DNA of 64,000 bases from Asaia bogorensis (GTDB lineage: Bacteria; Pseudomonadota; Alphaproteobacteria; Acetobacterales; Acetobacteraceae): positions 16,967 through 80,966 of the forward strand of contig CAMDGX010000008.1 of NCBI GenBank assembly GCA_945897825.1. The letters are read 5' to 3'. A program made the position numbers and the translations under genes. The notes beneath the pieces are model-generated. The model had not been told where the DNA came from. It saw nothing but the letters and a program-made list of their open reading frames with translations, and made no database searches. Every line of letters starts with the position of its first letter. The stretch's first letter is position 1. Shown here piece by piece: positions 8,423 through 16,699 of the stretch.

Positions 8423-9882
8423 TTCGTCGCCCCGGGCACGGCGCTCCCGCCCAGGCGCCCGGCCATGCGGCGGGCCTCCTGGTACAGCGCGTGGTCGAAC
8501 TGCCACAGCCCGACGGCCCAGCCCACGACGCCAAGCGCCACGGCCGGCAGCACCTGCAGCAGCGGGGCGTGCGGCGACCAGTCGTGCATCGCCATCACGA
8601 CGGCGGCCGGCGCGATCGCCAGGAGCGTCAGCACCGCGCTGCGGCCCAGGATCGGCAGGATGTCGCCGCGGTTGACCTCCGCCATGCGCGCCAGATGCGG
8701 ACGGTAGAGCACGCCGGCGAACACGGCCTCGCAGATCCGCGCCCCGGCCGCCCCGGCGATGCCGCCCAGGCAGCCGACGGTGAACATGACGGCGCCCGCC
8801 AGGCACTGCGCCGCCTGGAACTTGGCCAGCCTGCGCGTCTGCTCCAGGGCAAGGAAGATCTCCCACGCCATCAGCAGCGTCGTGCCGATCAGCGCGCTGA
8901 TCGACAGCAGGCTGAGCACCGGCGCCCCGCCGACCCACTGCTCGCCGTACAGCGTCAGCAGCACCGGGCCGGACACCACCGCCAGGCCGCCGAAGGCCGG
9001 CCAGAGCAGCGCGGTGTTGATGCCCATCATGCGCAGGTAGGTGTGGCGGAACGACAGCCCCATGCGGCGCTGCGCCACGAGGTCGACGAACAGCACGCGC
9101 ATCATGATGGCCTGGAAGTTCTCCCACAGCATCATCACCAGCCCGGCCGCGCGGGCGTAGATCCCCAGCGCGTGCAGGCCCAGCATCCAGCCCAGGATGA
9201 CGTCCAGCAGCCGGAGATGCATGTTGGCGATGCCGGTGGTGGCGAGCATGTCCAGCCCGTAGCGGGTGATGTCCCGCCAGCCGCGCAGGCTCATGCGCAG
9301 GCTGGCGAAGCGGCGCCCGACGATGTTGATCGCCACCGCCGCCACGACCGCGCCGGCCACCTGGCCGTAGGCCAGGCTCATGTAGCTGTGCCCCGCGATG
9401 ACGAAGCCGAGCATCGCGGTGGTGGCCACCAGGTGCCGGCCGAGGTTGATCATCGCGATCGGCCGGAAATTGCCCTCCCGCTCGGTGCAGGCGGCGGGCA
9501 GCAGCTCCAGGCACGCCAGCAGCGGCACCACCGCCAGCAGCAGCAGCACGTCGCGCACGCCGGGCTCGCCCAGCAGATGCCCGCCCAGCAGGCTCATCGC
9601 CACGATCAGCATCGACACCGCGGCCGAAAGCACCACGTTGATCGTGAACACCCCCGCCAGGAAGGCCGCATCGATCGCGGGCGCGCGGATCACGTAGTTC
9701 GACAGGCCGATGGTGCGCAGCATGCCCAGCAGCCCCGCCATCGCGGCGGCCACCGCGAAAACCCCGGTTTCGTAGGGGGTCAGCAGCCGGGCAAGCACCA
9801 GCGACGCACCGAACTGCATCACCACGAGCCCGCCCTGCGACAAGGTCATCCAGGCGAGGCCGCGACGAACCGAAAAGGCCAT
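8419..9882 (-). CDS. Oligosaccharide flippase (Wzx-like)
   Basis: A 487-residue protein with 12-14 hydrophobic segments, opening with MAFSVRRGLAWMTLSQGG and ASLVLARLLTPYETGVFAVA. That opening is characteristic of the polysaccharide transport family of the MOP superfamily (WzxC-type). It would move lipid-linked repeat units across the inner membrane. I start at the ATG at 9882 because GGAAG sits 5 bp upstream; an ATG at 9894 gives four more residues. It is first in an operon with the two glycosyltransferases that overlap one another downstream. No polymerase gene is present, so the pathway must use genes elsewhere. Confidence 0.88.
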   Translation of the reverse strand: MAFSVRRGLAWMTLSQGGLVVMQFGASLVLARLLTPYETGVFAVAAAMAGLLGMLRTIGLSNYVIRAPAIDAAFLAGVFTINVVLSAAVSMLIVAMSLLGGHLLGEPGVRDVLLLLAVVPLLACLELLPAACTEREGNFRPIAMINLGRHLVATTAMLGFVIAGHSYMSLAYGQVAGAVVAAVAINIVGRRFASLRMSLRGWRDITRYGLDMLATTGIANMHLRLLDVILGWMLGLHALGIYARAAGLVMMLWENFQAIMMRVLFVDLVAQRRMGLSFRHTYLRMMGINTALLWPAFGGLAVVSGPVLLTLYGEQWVGGAPVLSLLSISALIGTTLLMAWEIFLALEQTRRLAKFQAAQCLAGAVMFTVGCLGGIAGAAGARICEAVFAGVLYRPHLARMAEVNRGDILPILGRSAVLTLLAIAPAAVVMAMHDWSPHAPLLQVLPAVALGVVGWAVGLWQFDHALYQEARRMAGRLGGSAVPGATK

Positions 9883-10011
9883 ACTTGCTTCCATACAGGG
9901 CCAGACGCCGCGGCCAAGGTATATAGACGCCCATGGTGCCGCACCAGCACGCCCGGTGGCGCGCTAGCGCAGGCTTGACCGGGTTGGACTACGGAAGCGT
10001 GAACGCGCCGG

Positions 10012-11517
10012 CTATTTCCGCCCCGGCATCCGGTGGCGGAAGGCCAGCGCCTCGGCCACGTCCTGGCGGCGGATCGCCTCCACGCCGGCGAGGTCGGCGA
10101 TGCTGCGCGCCACCCGCAGCGTGCGCGTGTAGCCGCGGGCCGACAGGCGCAGCCGGTCCGCCGCCTGCTCCGCCAGCGCGCGGGCCTCGGCCGACAGGGC
10201 GAAGCGCGTGGCGTCGGCCTCGGCATTGGTCGCCGGCCCCGCCTCGCCGCCGCGCGCCCGCTGCGCCGCCCGGGCGCGCGCCACGCGTTCGGCCACCAGG
10301 GCAGTCGCCTCGCCGGGCGGCGCGCGCGACAGCTCCGACGGCACGATCGGCTGCACCTCCACGGTCAGGTCGATGCGGTCCAGCAGCGGGCCGCTGATCC
10401 GGCCCTGGTAATCCTCCCCGCAGCGCGGCGCCCGGCCGCATTCGCGCGCCGCGTCGCCCAGGTAGCCGCAGCGGCAGGGGTTCATCGCCGCGACAAGCTG
10501 GAACCGCGCCGGGTAGGTGATGTGGGCTGCCGCGCGGGAGACCGTGGTTCGCCCCGCCTCGATCGGCTGGCGCAGCGCCTCCAGCGCCGGGCGAGGGAAT
10601 TCGGGCAGTTCATCGAGGAACAGCACGCCGCGATGGGCGAGCGACACCTCGCCCGGCTTGGCCCGCTGCCCGCCGCCGGTGAGTGCGGCCATGCTCGCCG
10701 AATGGTGCGGCTCGCGGAACGGCGGGCGCATCACCAGCCGCCCGCCCTCCAGCATGCCGGCCACCGAATGGATCATGCTGACTTCCAGCGCCTCCATCGG
10801 CAGCAGGTCCGGCAGCAGCCCCGGCAGGCGCGCGGCGAGCATCGACTTGCCGCTGCCGGGCGGGCCGACCAGCAGCAGATTGTGCCCGCCGGCAGCCGCG
10901 ATCTCCAGGGCGCGCTTGGACGATTCCATGCCGCGCACCTCCGAGAGGTCCGGCACCGGCGCGCCGGCCTCAAGCCCCGCCGCCACCGGGGGCGAGAGCA
11001 CCTGGGTGCCGCGGAAGTGGTTCACCAGGGCCAGCAGGTCGGGCGCTGCCAGCACCTCCAGCCCGGTGCCGGCCCAGGCCGCCTCGCCGCCCTGCATCGC
11101 CGGGCAGACCAGGCCCAGCTCGCGCGCCGAGGCTGCCATCGCCGCCGGCAGCACCCCGGCCACCGGGTTCAGCCGCCCATCCAGCGACAATTCGCCCAGG
11201 GCGGCGAACTCGCCCATCTCCTCGCGCGGCAAAACGTCCATCGCCGCCAGCACGGCGAGCGCGATCGGCAGGTCGAAATGGCTGCCTTCCTTCAACAGGT
11301 CGGCCGGGGCGAGGTTGATCAGCACCCGCTTGGGCGGCAGCGACAGCCCCATCGCCGTCAGCGCCGCGCGCACCCGCTCGCGCGCCTCGCCCACCGCCTT
11401 GTCCGGCAGGCCGACCACCAGGAAGGCCGGCAGGCCCGGCGAGATCTGCACCTGCACCTCCACCGGCACGGCCTCGATCCCGGCAAACGCGAAGCTCTGG
11501 ATGCGTGCGATCGTCAC
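10012..11517 (-). CDS. comM: YifB/ComM family Mg-chelatase-like AAA+ ATPase
   Basis: A 501-residue protein. Its N-terminal Lon-like domain includes FLVVGLPDKAVGEARERVR and FDLPIALAVLAAMD. The central AAA+ domain has Walker A GPPGSGKS near residue 218 and FLDELPEF as Walker B. A zinc-like CRCGYLGD and a C-terminal helical domain follow. In naturally transformable bacteria ComM is a helicase that drives branch migration of incoming single-stranded DNA; the family is widespread beyond competent species. The start is a GTG at 11517 lying inside a hairpin, with no clear SD. Genes upstream on the same strand encode a phosphoesterase and RadC. Confidence 0.94.
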   Translation of the reverse strand: MTIARIQSFAFAGIEAVPVEVQVQISPGLPAFLVVGLPDKAVGEARERVRAALTAMGLSLPPKRVLINLAPADLLKEGSHFDLPIALAVLAAMDVLPREEMGEFAALGELSLDGRLNPVAGVLPAAMAASARELGLVCPAMQGGEAAWAGTGLEVLAAPDLLALVNHFRGTQVLSPPVAAGLEAGAPVPDLSEVRGMESSKRALEIAAAGGHNLLLVGPPGSGKSMLAARLPGLLPDLLPMEALEVSMIHSVAGMLEGGRLVMRPPFREPHHSASMAALTGGGQRAKPGEVSLAHRGVLFLDELPEFPRPALEALRQPIEAGRTTVSRAAAHITYPARFQLVAAMNPCRCGYLGDAARECGRAPRCGEDYQGRISGPLLDRIDLTVEVQPIVPSELSRAPPGEATALVAERVARARAAQRARGGEAGPATNAEADATRFALSAEARALAEQAADRLRLSARGYTRTLRVARSIADLAGVEAIRRQDVAEALAFRHRMPGRK

Positions 11518-11540
11518 GGGGGCGAGTGTCGCAGCCCCCG
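11517..11540. promoter_or_regulatory. Hairpin between phosphoesterase stop and comM start
   Basis: CGGGGGC and GCCCCCG, seven bases each, flank a 10-base loop. On the minus strand the structure lies 20 bases after the phosphoesterase stop and includes the first base of the comM GTG start. There is no following T-run on that strand, so it is not a typical intrinsic terminator. It may lower comM translation or shield a 3' end. Confidence 0.5.
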
Positions 11541-11560
11541 GTGCCGATCGTCAACGAGCG

Positions 11561-12445
11561 TCAGGCGGTCGCGGCGTCGGCCCCCAGCTCCACCAGCACC
11601 ACCTCCGGCGGCACCCCCAGCCGCACCGGCAGCGTGCTCACCCCGAGCCCGCCCGAGACAACCAGGTTCCGCCCGCCCTCGACCACATGGCCATAGGCGA
11701 AGCGGTTGCCGAACTTCGACGGCACCACCGGCGAATGGCCCAGAATCCGCACCTGCCCGCCATGCGTGTGCCCCGCCAGGGTCAGCGAGACATGCGCGGG
11801 AACCTGCGGGAAGATGTCCGGCTCGTGTGCCAGCAGGATCACCGGCGCGCCGTCCGTGGTCCGGCGCAGGGCTGCCGGCAGGTTGTGCAGCCCATGGAAC
11901 CGCCGCCGCCCCAGCCGGATCGCCAGCATGGAGGCCAACCCCGCCAGCCAGAACGCCGCCTCCCCCGCGCCCAGCTTCACCGCCCGGTTCTCCAGCAGCG
12001 GGATCCCCGCGCCGGCGAAGGCCTGTCGCCAGTGCGGCGCGCCGTGCCAGTAGTCGTGGTTGCCCAGGATCGCCCAGCGCCCGAGTGGGGCCGCCAGCCG
12101 CGCCAGCGCGCCCGCCGCCGCCTCGGGTGCCACTTCGCGCGTGATGAAGCGGTGGCTGGCGGCGTAGTCGCCCAGCACGACGGCCAGGTCCGGCCCCAGG
12201 TCGTTGGCCGTGTCGACGATCCGCCCGATGCGCGCCAGCCCCATGTAGGGCTCGCCGACATGCAGGTCCGCCAGCACCGCGATGCGCAGGCGCAGCCCGG
12301 CCGGCCAGCCCGGCGGCGAGAGCGCATAGCGCGTCACCGACAGCCGCCAGCCTGGTTCCACCCCGAACCCGTAGGCCGGCAGCGCGACGCCGGCCGCCAG
12401 CAGCCCGGCGCCGGCGCGCAACAGGGTGCGGCGGGGGATCAGCAC
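11561..12445 (-). CDS. Tat-exported metallophosphoesterase
   Basis: A 294-residue calcineurin-like phosphoesterase. The dimetal motifs are in order: LADLHVG, VVLGDYA, ILGNHDYWHG, LLAHEPD and LAGHTHGGQV. The N-terminus PRRTLLRAGAGLLAAGVALP carries twin arginines and a hydrophobic stretch, so it is probably exported folded by the Tat system, as for YkuE/YaeI-like enzymes that act on lipid phosphates. I use the GTG at 12445, directly before the Tat signal; a GTG at 12508, next to the radC stop, would add 21 residues. It follows radC on the same strand with little gap. The natural substrate is unknown. Confidence 0.85.
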   Translation of the reverse strand: MLIPRRTLLRAGAGLLAAGVALPAYGFGVEPGWRLSVTRYALSPPGWPAGLRLRIAVLADLHVGEPYMGLARIGRIVDTANDLGPDLAVVLGDYAASHRFITREVAPEAAAGALARLAAPLGRWAILGNHDYWHGAPHWRQAFAGAGIPLLENRAVKLGAGEAAFWLAGLASMLAIRLGRRRFHGLHNLPAALRRTTDGAPVILLAHEPDIFPQVPAHVSLTLAGHTHGGQVRILGHSPVVPSKFGNRFAYGHVVEGGRNLVVSGGLGVSTLPVRLGVPPEVVLVELGADAATA

Positions 12446-12509
12446 GGCGGTGGGGCAGGGGAGCACAGCATCGCCCAGCAGTAGCCCAGCCCTGACCCCC
12501 GCCGCCACC

Positions 12510-13385
12510 TCAACCCATCAGCCCCTCCTGCCGCAGGCTGGTCCAGCGCCCGCGCCCGACGATCACATGGTCATGCAGCGCGATGCCCAGGGCGGCCGCC
12601 GCGCGCCGCACCTCGCGCGTCATCTCGATGTCCTCGGCCGAGGGCGTGGGGTCGCCGCTGGGATGGTTGTGCACCAGGATCAGCGCGGTGGCGTGCAGTT
12701 CGAGCGCCCGCTTCACCACCTCGCGCGGATAGACCGGCGTGTGGTTCACCGTGCCGCGCCCCTGCGCCTCATCGGCCAGCAGGCGGTTGCGGGTGTCGAG
12801 GAACAGCACGCGGAACTGCTCGATCTCCTCGCGCGCCAGCACCGCCTGCAGGTAGTCCATCAGCCGGTCCCAGTTGCCCAGCACCGGCCGGTCGATCACC
12901 TCGGCCTTGGCCAGGCGCAACGCCGCCGCCTGCACCAGCTTCAGCGCGGTGACCGCGTGCGGCCCCACGCCGCGCAGCGCGCGCAGCTGATCGGAGGGCG
13001 CGGCGATCACGCCGGCGAAGCTGCCGTAGCGGTTGATCAGCGCCTTGGCCAAGGGCTTAGTGTCGCCCTGCTTGAAGGCCAGGAACAGCAGCATCTCCAG
13101 CAACTCGTAGTCGGCCAGCGCATCCGGCCCGCGCCCCAGCAGCTTGTCGCGCATCCGCTGGCGGTGGCCATGCGGCCCGGTGGTGGGGAAGGGGGCCGCG
13201 GTGTCCGCCGGCGCTTCGGGCACCACGACGAGGTCGGGGTGGCGCGGCGCGCGCGGAAACTCCGCATCCCCGGCCGGCAGGCGCAGCGGCGCCTCGGCGA
13301 ACCCGCCGCGGCGCGCGGGGGCCTGGGCGAACGCCGCCCCCTCCTTCTCGCGCCGCCTGCGCGCCAGCCATTGCGCGAGCCACAT
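12510..13385 (-). CDS. radC: RadC/JAB-domain DNA repair-family protein
   Basis: A 291-residue protein with an N-terminal arginine-rich tail, a helix-hairpin-helix-like region (GYSFAGVIAA-like part and LRALRGVGPHAVTALK) and a C-terminal JAB/MPN metalloprotease-like domain with LILVHNHPSGDPTPSAED, which supplies His, His and Asp metal ligands. RadC family members were once tied to DNA repair, but their biochemical role is still unclear. An ATG at 13385 is used. The upstream TTGACA-like sequence near 13460 may be the promoter, divergent from the M81 peptidase gene. The same frame stays open for a further 600 codons upstream, but that stretch is antisense to the peptidase gene and is not part of radC. 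Confidence 0.93.
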   Translation of the reverse strand: MWLAQWLARRRREKEGAAFAQAPARRGGFAEAPLRLPAGDAEFPRAPRHPDLVVVPEAPADTAAPFPTTGPHGHRQRMRDKLLGRGPDALADYELLEMLLFLAFKQGDTKPLAKALINRYGSFAGVIAAPSDQLRALRGVGPHAVTALKLVQAAALRLAKAEVIDRPVLGNWDRLMDYLQAVLAREEIEQFRVLFLDTRNRLLADEAQGRGTVNHTPVYPREVVKRALELHATALILVHNHPSGDPTPSAEDIEMTREVRRAAAALGIALHDHVIVGRGRWTSLRQEGLMG

Positions 13386-13544
13386 TGCCGTCCCCGCACC
13401 GCGACACGGCGACGCGGCCCCTGCCTGATCGGTGCAATGGTTTAACGTCAAGTTGCCGTGTGTCAACGAAATCGCACCCCGGCTTGCGTCGCGCGCCGCT
13501 TGGCCCGACGATCCGCGCCGCCACTGCCAGGAATCCAGGGTCCC

Positions 13545-15041
13545 ATGCGCATCGCCGTCGGCGGCTTCATGCACGAAAGCCACTCCTTCGCCCCGCGCCC
13601 CACGCGCTACATCGATTTCGTGCAGCCCGGCGGCTTCCCGAAGCTGACGGTGGGCGAACCCCTGTTCGCCGCCGTGAAGGGCACCTCGGTGCCGATCGCC
13701 GGCGCCATCGAGCGCGCGCAGGAAATCGGCGCCATCGACCTCGTCCCGCTTGCCTGGTGCTTCGCCAACCCCGCCGGCCCGGTGCAGGACGAGGCATTCG
13801 AACGCATCACCGCGCTGATGCTCGCCGAGCTGTCCAATGCGCTCGACCAGGGCCCGCTCGACGGCATCTACCTCGACCTGCACGGCGCGGCCGTCGCCGA
13901 CAGCTTCCCGGACATGGAAGGCGAGATCCTGCGCCGCGTGCGCGCCATCGTCGGCGACCTGCCGCTGACCATCTCGCTCGACCCGCACTGCAACCTCACC
14001 GCCGAGATGGTCGAGCGCTGCGACGCCGTGGTGCCCTTCCGCACCTACCCGCATGTCGACATGCGCGCCGCCGGATCGCAGGCCATGGCGCTGCTGGTCG
14101 AGCGGATCACCCGGGGAAAACCCTGGCCACGCGCCTTCCGCCAGGTCGATTTCTTCATCGCCCTGCCGATGCAGTGCACCATGGTCGCCCCGATGGCCCC
14201 GGTGCTCGACGAGCGCGCCCGCCTCAACGAGGCCGCCGGCGTGGCCGAGGTCGCGTTCTGCTTCGGCTTCCCCTACGCCGACTTCAAGGATTGCGGCGTG
14301 GCCCTGGCCGCCTATGCCGAGACGCAGCAACAGGCCGACACCGCCGCCGACGCGCTGAAATCCTTCATCGACACCCGCGAAGCCAGCTTCGCCGGCGCCG
14401 TGCTGCCCGCCGAGGAAGCCGTCGCCGAGGCTATCCGCCTGGCGAAGGGCGCGAAAAAACCCATCGTCATCGCCGACACCCAGGACAACCCCGGCGCCGG
14501 CGGCCACGGCGACACCACCGGCATGCTGTCCGAACTGATCCGCCAGAAGGCCGAAGGCGCGCTGCTCGCCCTGATCAACGACGACGAGAGTGCCGCCAAG
14601 TGCCACGCGGCCGGCGAGGGCGGCACCGTCGCGCTGTCGCTCGGCGGCAAGTCCGACGGCGTGCCGATCGCGGTCACGGCCAAGGTGCTCAAGCTCACCG
14701 ACGGCAAGTTCGTCGGCACCGGCCCGATGGCCAAGGGCAACTACGCCGATCTCGGCCCCTCCGCGCTCATCGAGTGCGGCGGCGTGCGCGTCATCGTCGT
14801 CAGCCGCAAGATGCAGGCGCTGGACCAGTCGCTGGTGCGGCACGTGGGCATCGAGCCCAGCGAGTGCAAAATCCTGGTGCTGAAATCCTCGGTCCACTTC
14901 CGCGCCGACTACCAGCCGATCGCCGAGGCCGTGCTCGTTGGCGCCGCCCCGGGCCCGGCGGTGGCGGATCCGGCCGAGCTGCCGTTCAAGAATCTGCGGC
15001 CCGGCCTGCGGCTGCGGCCGATGTCCAATCGCGTTTCGTAA
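13545..15041 (+). CDS. M81 family metallopeptidase (MlrC-like)
   Basis: A 498-residue protein of the MlrC family, zinc enzymes first known from microcystin breakdown but common in proteobacteria without that trait. Seen: N-terminal MRIAVGGFMHESHSFAP, DGIYLDLHGAAVADSFPDMEG, SLDPHCNLT with a likely metal-binding His, the DTQDNPGAGGHGDTT loop, and the C-terminal MlrC domain. It probably cleaves a small peptide or amide. The start at 13545 follows an AGGG. Its TAA stop touches the multi-hairpin repeat at 15042, and an SDR gene starts just after that repeat, so the two genes may form one unit. The substrate is unknown. Confidence 0.9.
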   Translation: MRIAVGGFMHESHSFAPRPTRYIDFVQPGGFPKLTVGEPLFAAVKGTSVPIAGAIERAQEIGAIDLVPLAWCFANPAGPVQDEAFERITALMLAELSNALDQGPLDGIYLDLHGAAVADSFPDMEGEILRRVRAIVGDLPLTISLDPHCNLTAEMVERCDAVVPFRTYPHVDMRAAGSQAMALLVERITRGKPWPRAFRQVDFFIALPMQCTMVAPMAPVLDERARLNEAAGVAEVAFCFGFPYADFKDCGVALAAYAETQQQADTAADALKSFIDTREASFAGAVLPAEEAVAEAIRLAKGAKKPIVIADTQDNPGAGGHGDTTGMLSELIRQKAEGALLALINDDESAAKCHAAGEGGTVALSLGGKSDGVPIAVTAKVLKLTDGKFVGTGPMAKGNYADLGPSALIECGGVRVIVVSRKMQALDQSLVRHVGIEPSECKILVLKSSVHFRADYQPIAEAVLVGAAPGPAVADPAELPFKNLRPGLRLRPMSNRVS

Positions 15042-15175
15042 GGAAGAATGTTCTTTTTTGAAAAAAAGAACCAAAAAACTTTTGTCCGTTTGCGCTGCGC
15101 CTGACGCGTCGGGCGCGGTGCAAATGGATGAAAAGTCTTTTTGCTTCTTTTTCTTCAGAAAAAGAAGAATCTTCC
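15042..15175. repeat. Multi-hairpin intergenic repeat, copy A
   Basis: One of three related elements in the window (others at 35043-35187 and 55055-55186). It starts GGAAGA and ends TCTTCC. Each arm holds a local hairpin (a TTCTTTTTT stretch facing AAAAAAAGAA; CTTCTTTTT facing AAAAAGAAG). The two arms also pair with each other through AAAAACTTT..TCC.TTTGC and GCAAATGGATGAAAAGT. A GC-rich inner stem, GCGCC with GGCGC, caps the structure. It begins right after the TAA of the M81 peptidase gene and ends 20 bp before the SDR start. Confidence 0.9.
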
Positions 15176-15195
15176 CTTCATAAAGGGAGGCTCCA

Positions 15196-15951
15196 ATGAA
15201 CCCGTTCGATCTCACCGGCAAGGTCGCCATCGTCACCGGCGGCAATGGCGGCATCGGCCTCGGCATGGCCCAGGGCCTCTACAATGCCGGCGCCACCGTC
15301 GTGCTCTCCGGCCGCAACAAGGCCAAGGGCGAGGCCGCCGCCAAGTCGCTCGGCGCGCGCGCCAGTTTCATCGCCGCCGATGTCACCAAGAAGGCCCAGT
15401 GCCTCGACCTCGTCGCGCAGACGGTGGCGAAGCACGGCCGGCTCGACATCCTCATCAACAACGCCGGCATTGCCGTTCGAAAATTCCCGCAGGACCACAC
15501 CGAGGAGGAGTGGCACCGCGTCATGGACACCAACATGACCAGCGCGTTCCTGCTGTCCCAGGCCGTCTATCCCGAGTTCCTCAAGGCCGGCGGTGGCAAG
15601 ATCATCAACATCGGCTCGGTGATGACGCTGATGGGCGCCCCGCATGCCGGGCCGTACGCGGCGAGCAAGGGCGCCATCGTCCAGTTCACCCGCGTCTGCG
15701 CCACCGCCTGGGCCAAGGACAACATCCAGGCCAACGCCGTGCTGCCCGGCTGGATCGACACCGAGCTCACGAGTGCCGCGCGCGACCAGGTGCCCGGCCT
15801 GAACGAGAGCGTGCTCGCCCGCACCCCGGCCGGCCGCTGGGGCCTGCCTGCCGACCTCTCCGGCATCGCCGTGTTCCTCGCCGCCCCGGCCAGCGACTTC
15901 GTCACCGGGGCCGCCATCCCCTGCGACGGCGGCTTCACGATTCGAGCATGA
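15196..15951 (+). CDS. SDR family oxidoreductase
   Basis: A 251-residue classical short-chain dehydrogenase. The cofactor loop TGGNGGIGLGMA is near residues 14-25, NNAGIA near 88, the catalytic serine in NIGSVMTL, and YAASK with the catalytic Tyr and Lys near 153-157. The C-terminal end, CDGGFTIRA, is typical. The closest flavour is the KduD/gluconate-5-dehydrogenase group, but the substrate cannot be read from sequence. It starts at 15196 behind an AGGGAGG SD. It follows the M81 peptidase across repeat copy A and is followed 13 bp later by an FkbM methyltransferase. Confidence 0.94.
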   Translation: MNPFDLTGKVAIVTGGNGGIGLGMAQGLYNAGATVVLSGRNKAKGEAAAKSLGARASFIAADVTKKAQCLDLVAQTVAKHGRLDILINNAGIAVRKFPQDHTEEEWHRVMDTNMTSAFLLSQAVYPEFLKAGGGKIINIGSVMTLMGAPHAGPYAASKGAIVQFTRVCATAWAKDNIQANAVLPGWIDTELTSAARDQVPGLNESVLARTPAGRWGLPADLSGIAVFLAAPASDFVTGAAIPCDGGFTIRA

Positions 15952-15964
15952 TGGGCCGCGCCTG

Positions 15965-16678
15965 ATGGGCATCGAGCCGCCGTTCCATTCGCAATGGGGC
16001 CAGGACGCGTTCATCGCGCGCTTCCTGATGCCCCATCGCGAGGGCACCTTCTTCGAGGTCGGCGCGCTCGATGGGCTGCACCTGTCGAACACGCTGTATT
16101 TCGAGCGTGAGCGCGACTGGCGCGGCATCCTGGTCGAGATGCAGCCCTGGCATTTCCCCGCCCTGCCGCGCAATCGCCCGCGCGCCCACTGCGTGAACGC
16201 CGCCCTCGGCACCGAGTCGATGCAGCAGCTCTTCCTCAACGCCGGCGACCGGTCCGGCCTGCTGCGCCACATGAATCCGGCCGACATCGTCTATCTCGAG
16301 AACCACTACCGCGACGCCCCGAAGAAGCCGGCCTACACGGTCCATTGGGTGCAGGTGCGCCCGATCATGGAGGTGATCGCCGAGGCCGGCCTGTCGCGCA
16401 TCGAGTATTTCAGCCTCGACGTGGAGGGCGCGGAGCTGGACATCCTGCGCGGCATCGATTTCGCCCGCGTGCGCATCGACCTGTTCACCATCGAGGACAA
16501 CACCGGCCGCTTCACCGCCCTGCGCGAGCTGCTGGCGCCGCACGGCTACCAGCTGATCGGCAGCCTCGGCGTGGACGGCCTGTTCGTGCGCCACGACACG
16601 CTGGCCGAGATCGCCGCACGGCATGGCGCGGCGCATGTGGCGGCGATGCTCGGCGCCCTGCGCCCGCCCTCGGCCTGA
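15965..16678 (+). CDS. FkbM family methyltransferase
   Basis: A 237-residue SAM-dependent methyltransferase of the FkbM group. It opens with SQWGQDAFIARFL, then FFEVGALDGLHLSNTLYFE, the SAM-binding motif I, and later YFSLDVEGAELDILRGID, the family's DVEG-E signature. FkbM enzymes methylate hydroxyls on small molecules or glycans. Start at 15965, 13 bp after the SDR gene. It ends 21 bp before the end of a convergent binding-protein gene. The locus offers no glycan genes next to it, so the target is unknown. Confidence 0.9.
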   Translation: MGIEPPFHSQWGQDAFIARFLMPHREGTFFEVGALDGLHLSNTLYFERERDWRGILVEMQPWHFPALPRNRPRAHCVNAALGTESMQQLFLNAGDRSGLLRHMNPADIVYLENHYRDAPKKPAYTVHWVQVRPIMEVIAEAGLSRIEYFSLDVEGAELDILRGIDFARVRIDLFTIEDNTGRFTALRELLAPHGYQLIGSLGVDGLFVRHDTLAEIAARHGAAHVAAMLGALRPPSA

Positions 16679-16699
16679 GCTGGCGCCCGCCCGCCCCGC

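Noticed and set aside
7298..9934. 878-codon frame on the minus strand
   Set aside because: The C-terminal part is the real glycosyltransferase; the N-terminal part is a shadow of the flippase gene, whose own frame gives a proper membrane protein.
13386..15266. Upstream extension of radC by about 600 codons
   Set aside because: It is antisense to the M81 peptidase gene; RadC has normal length from the ATG at 13385.
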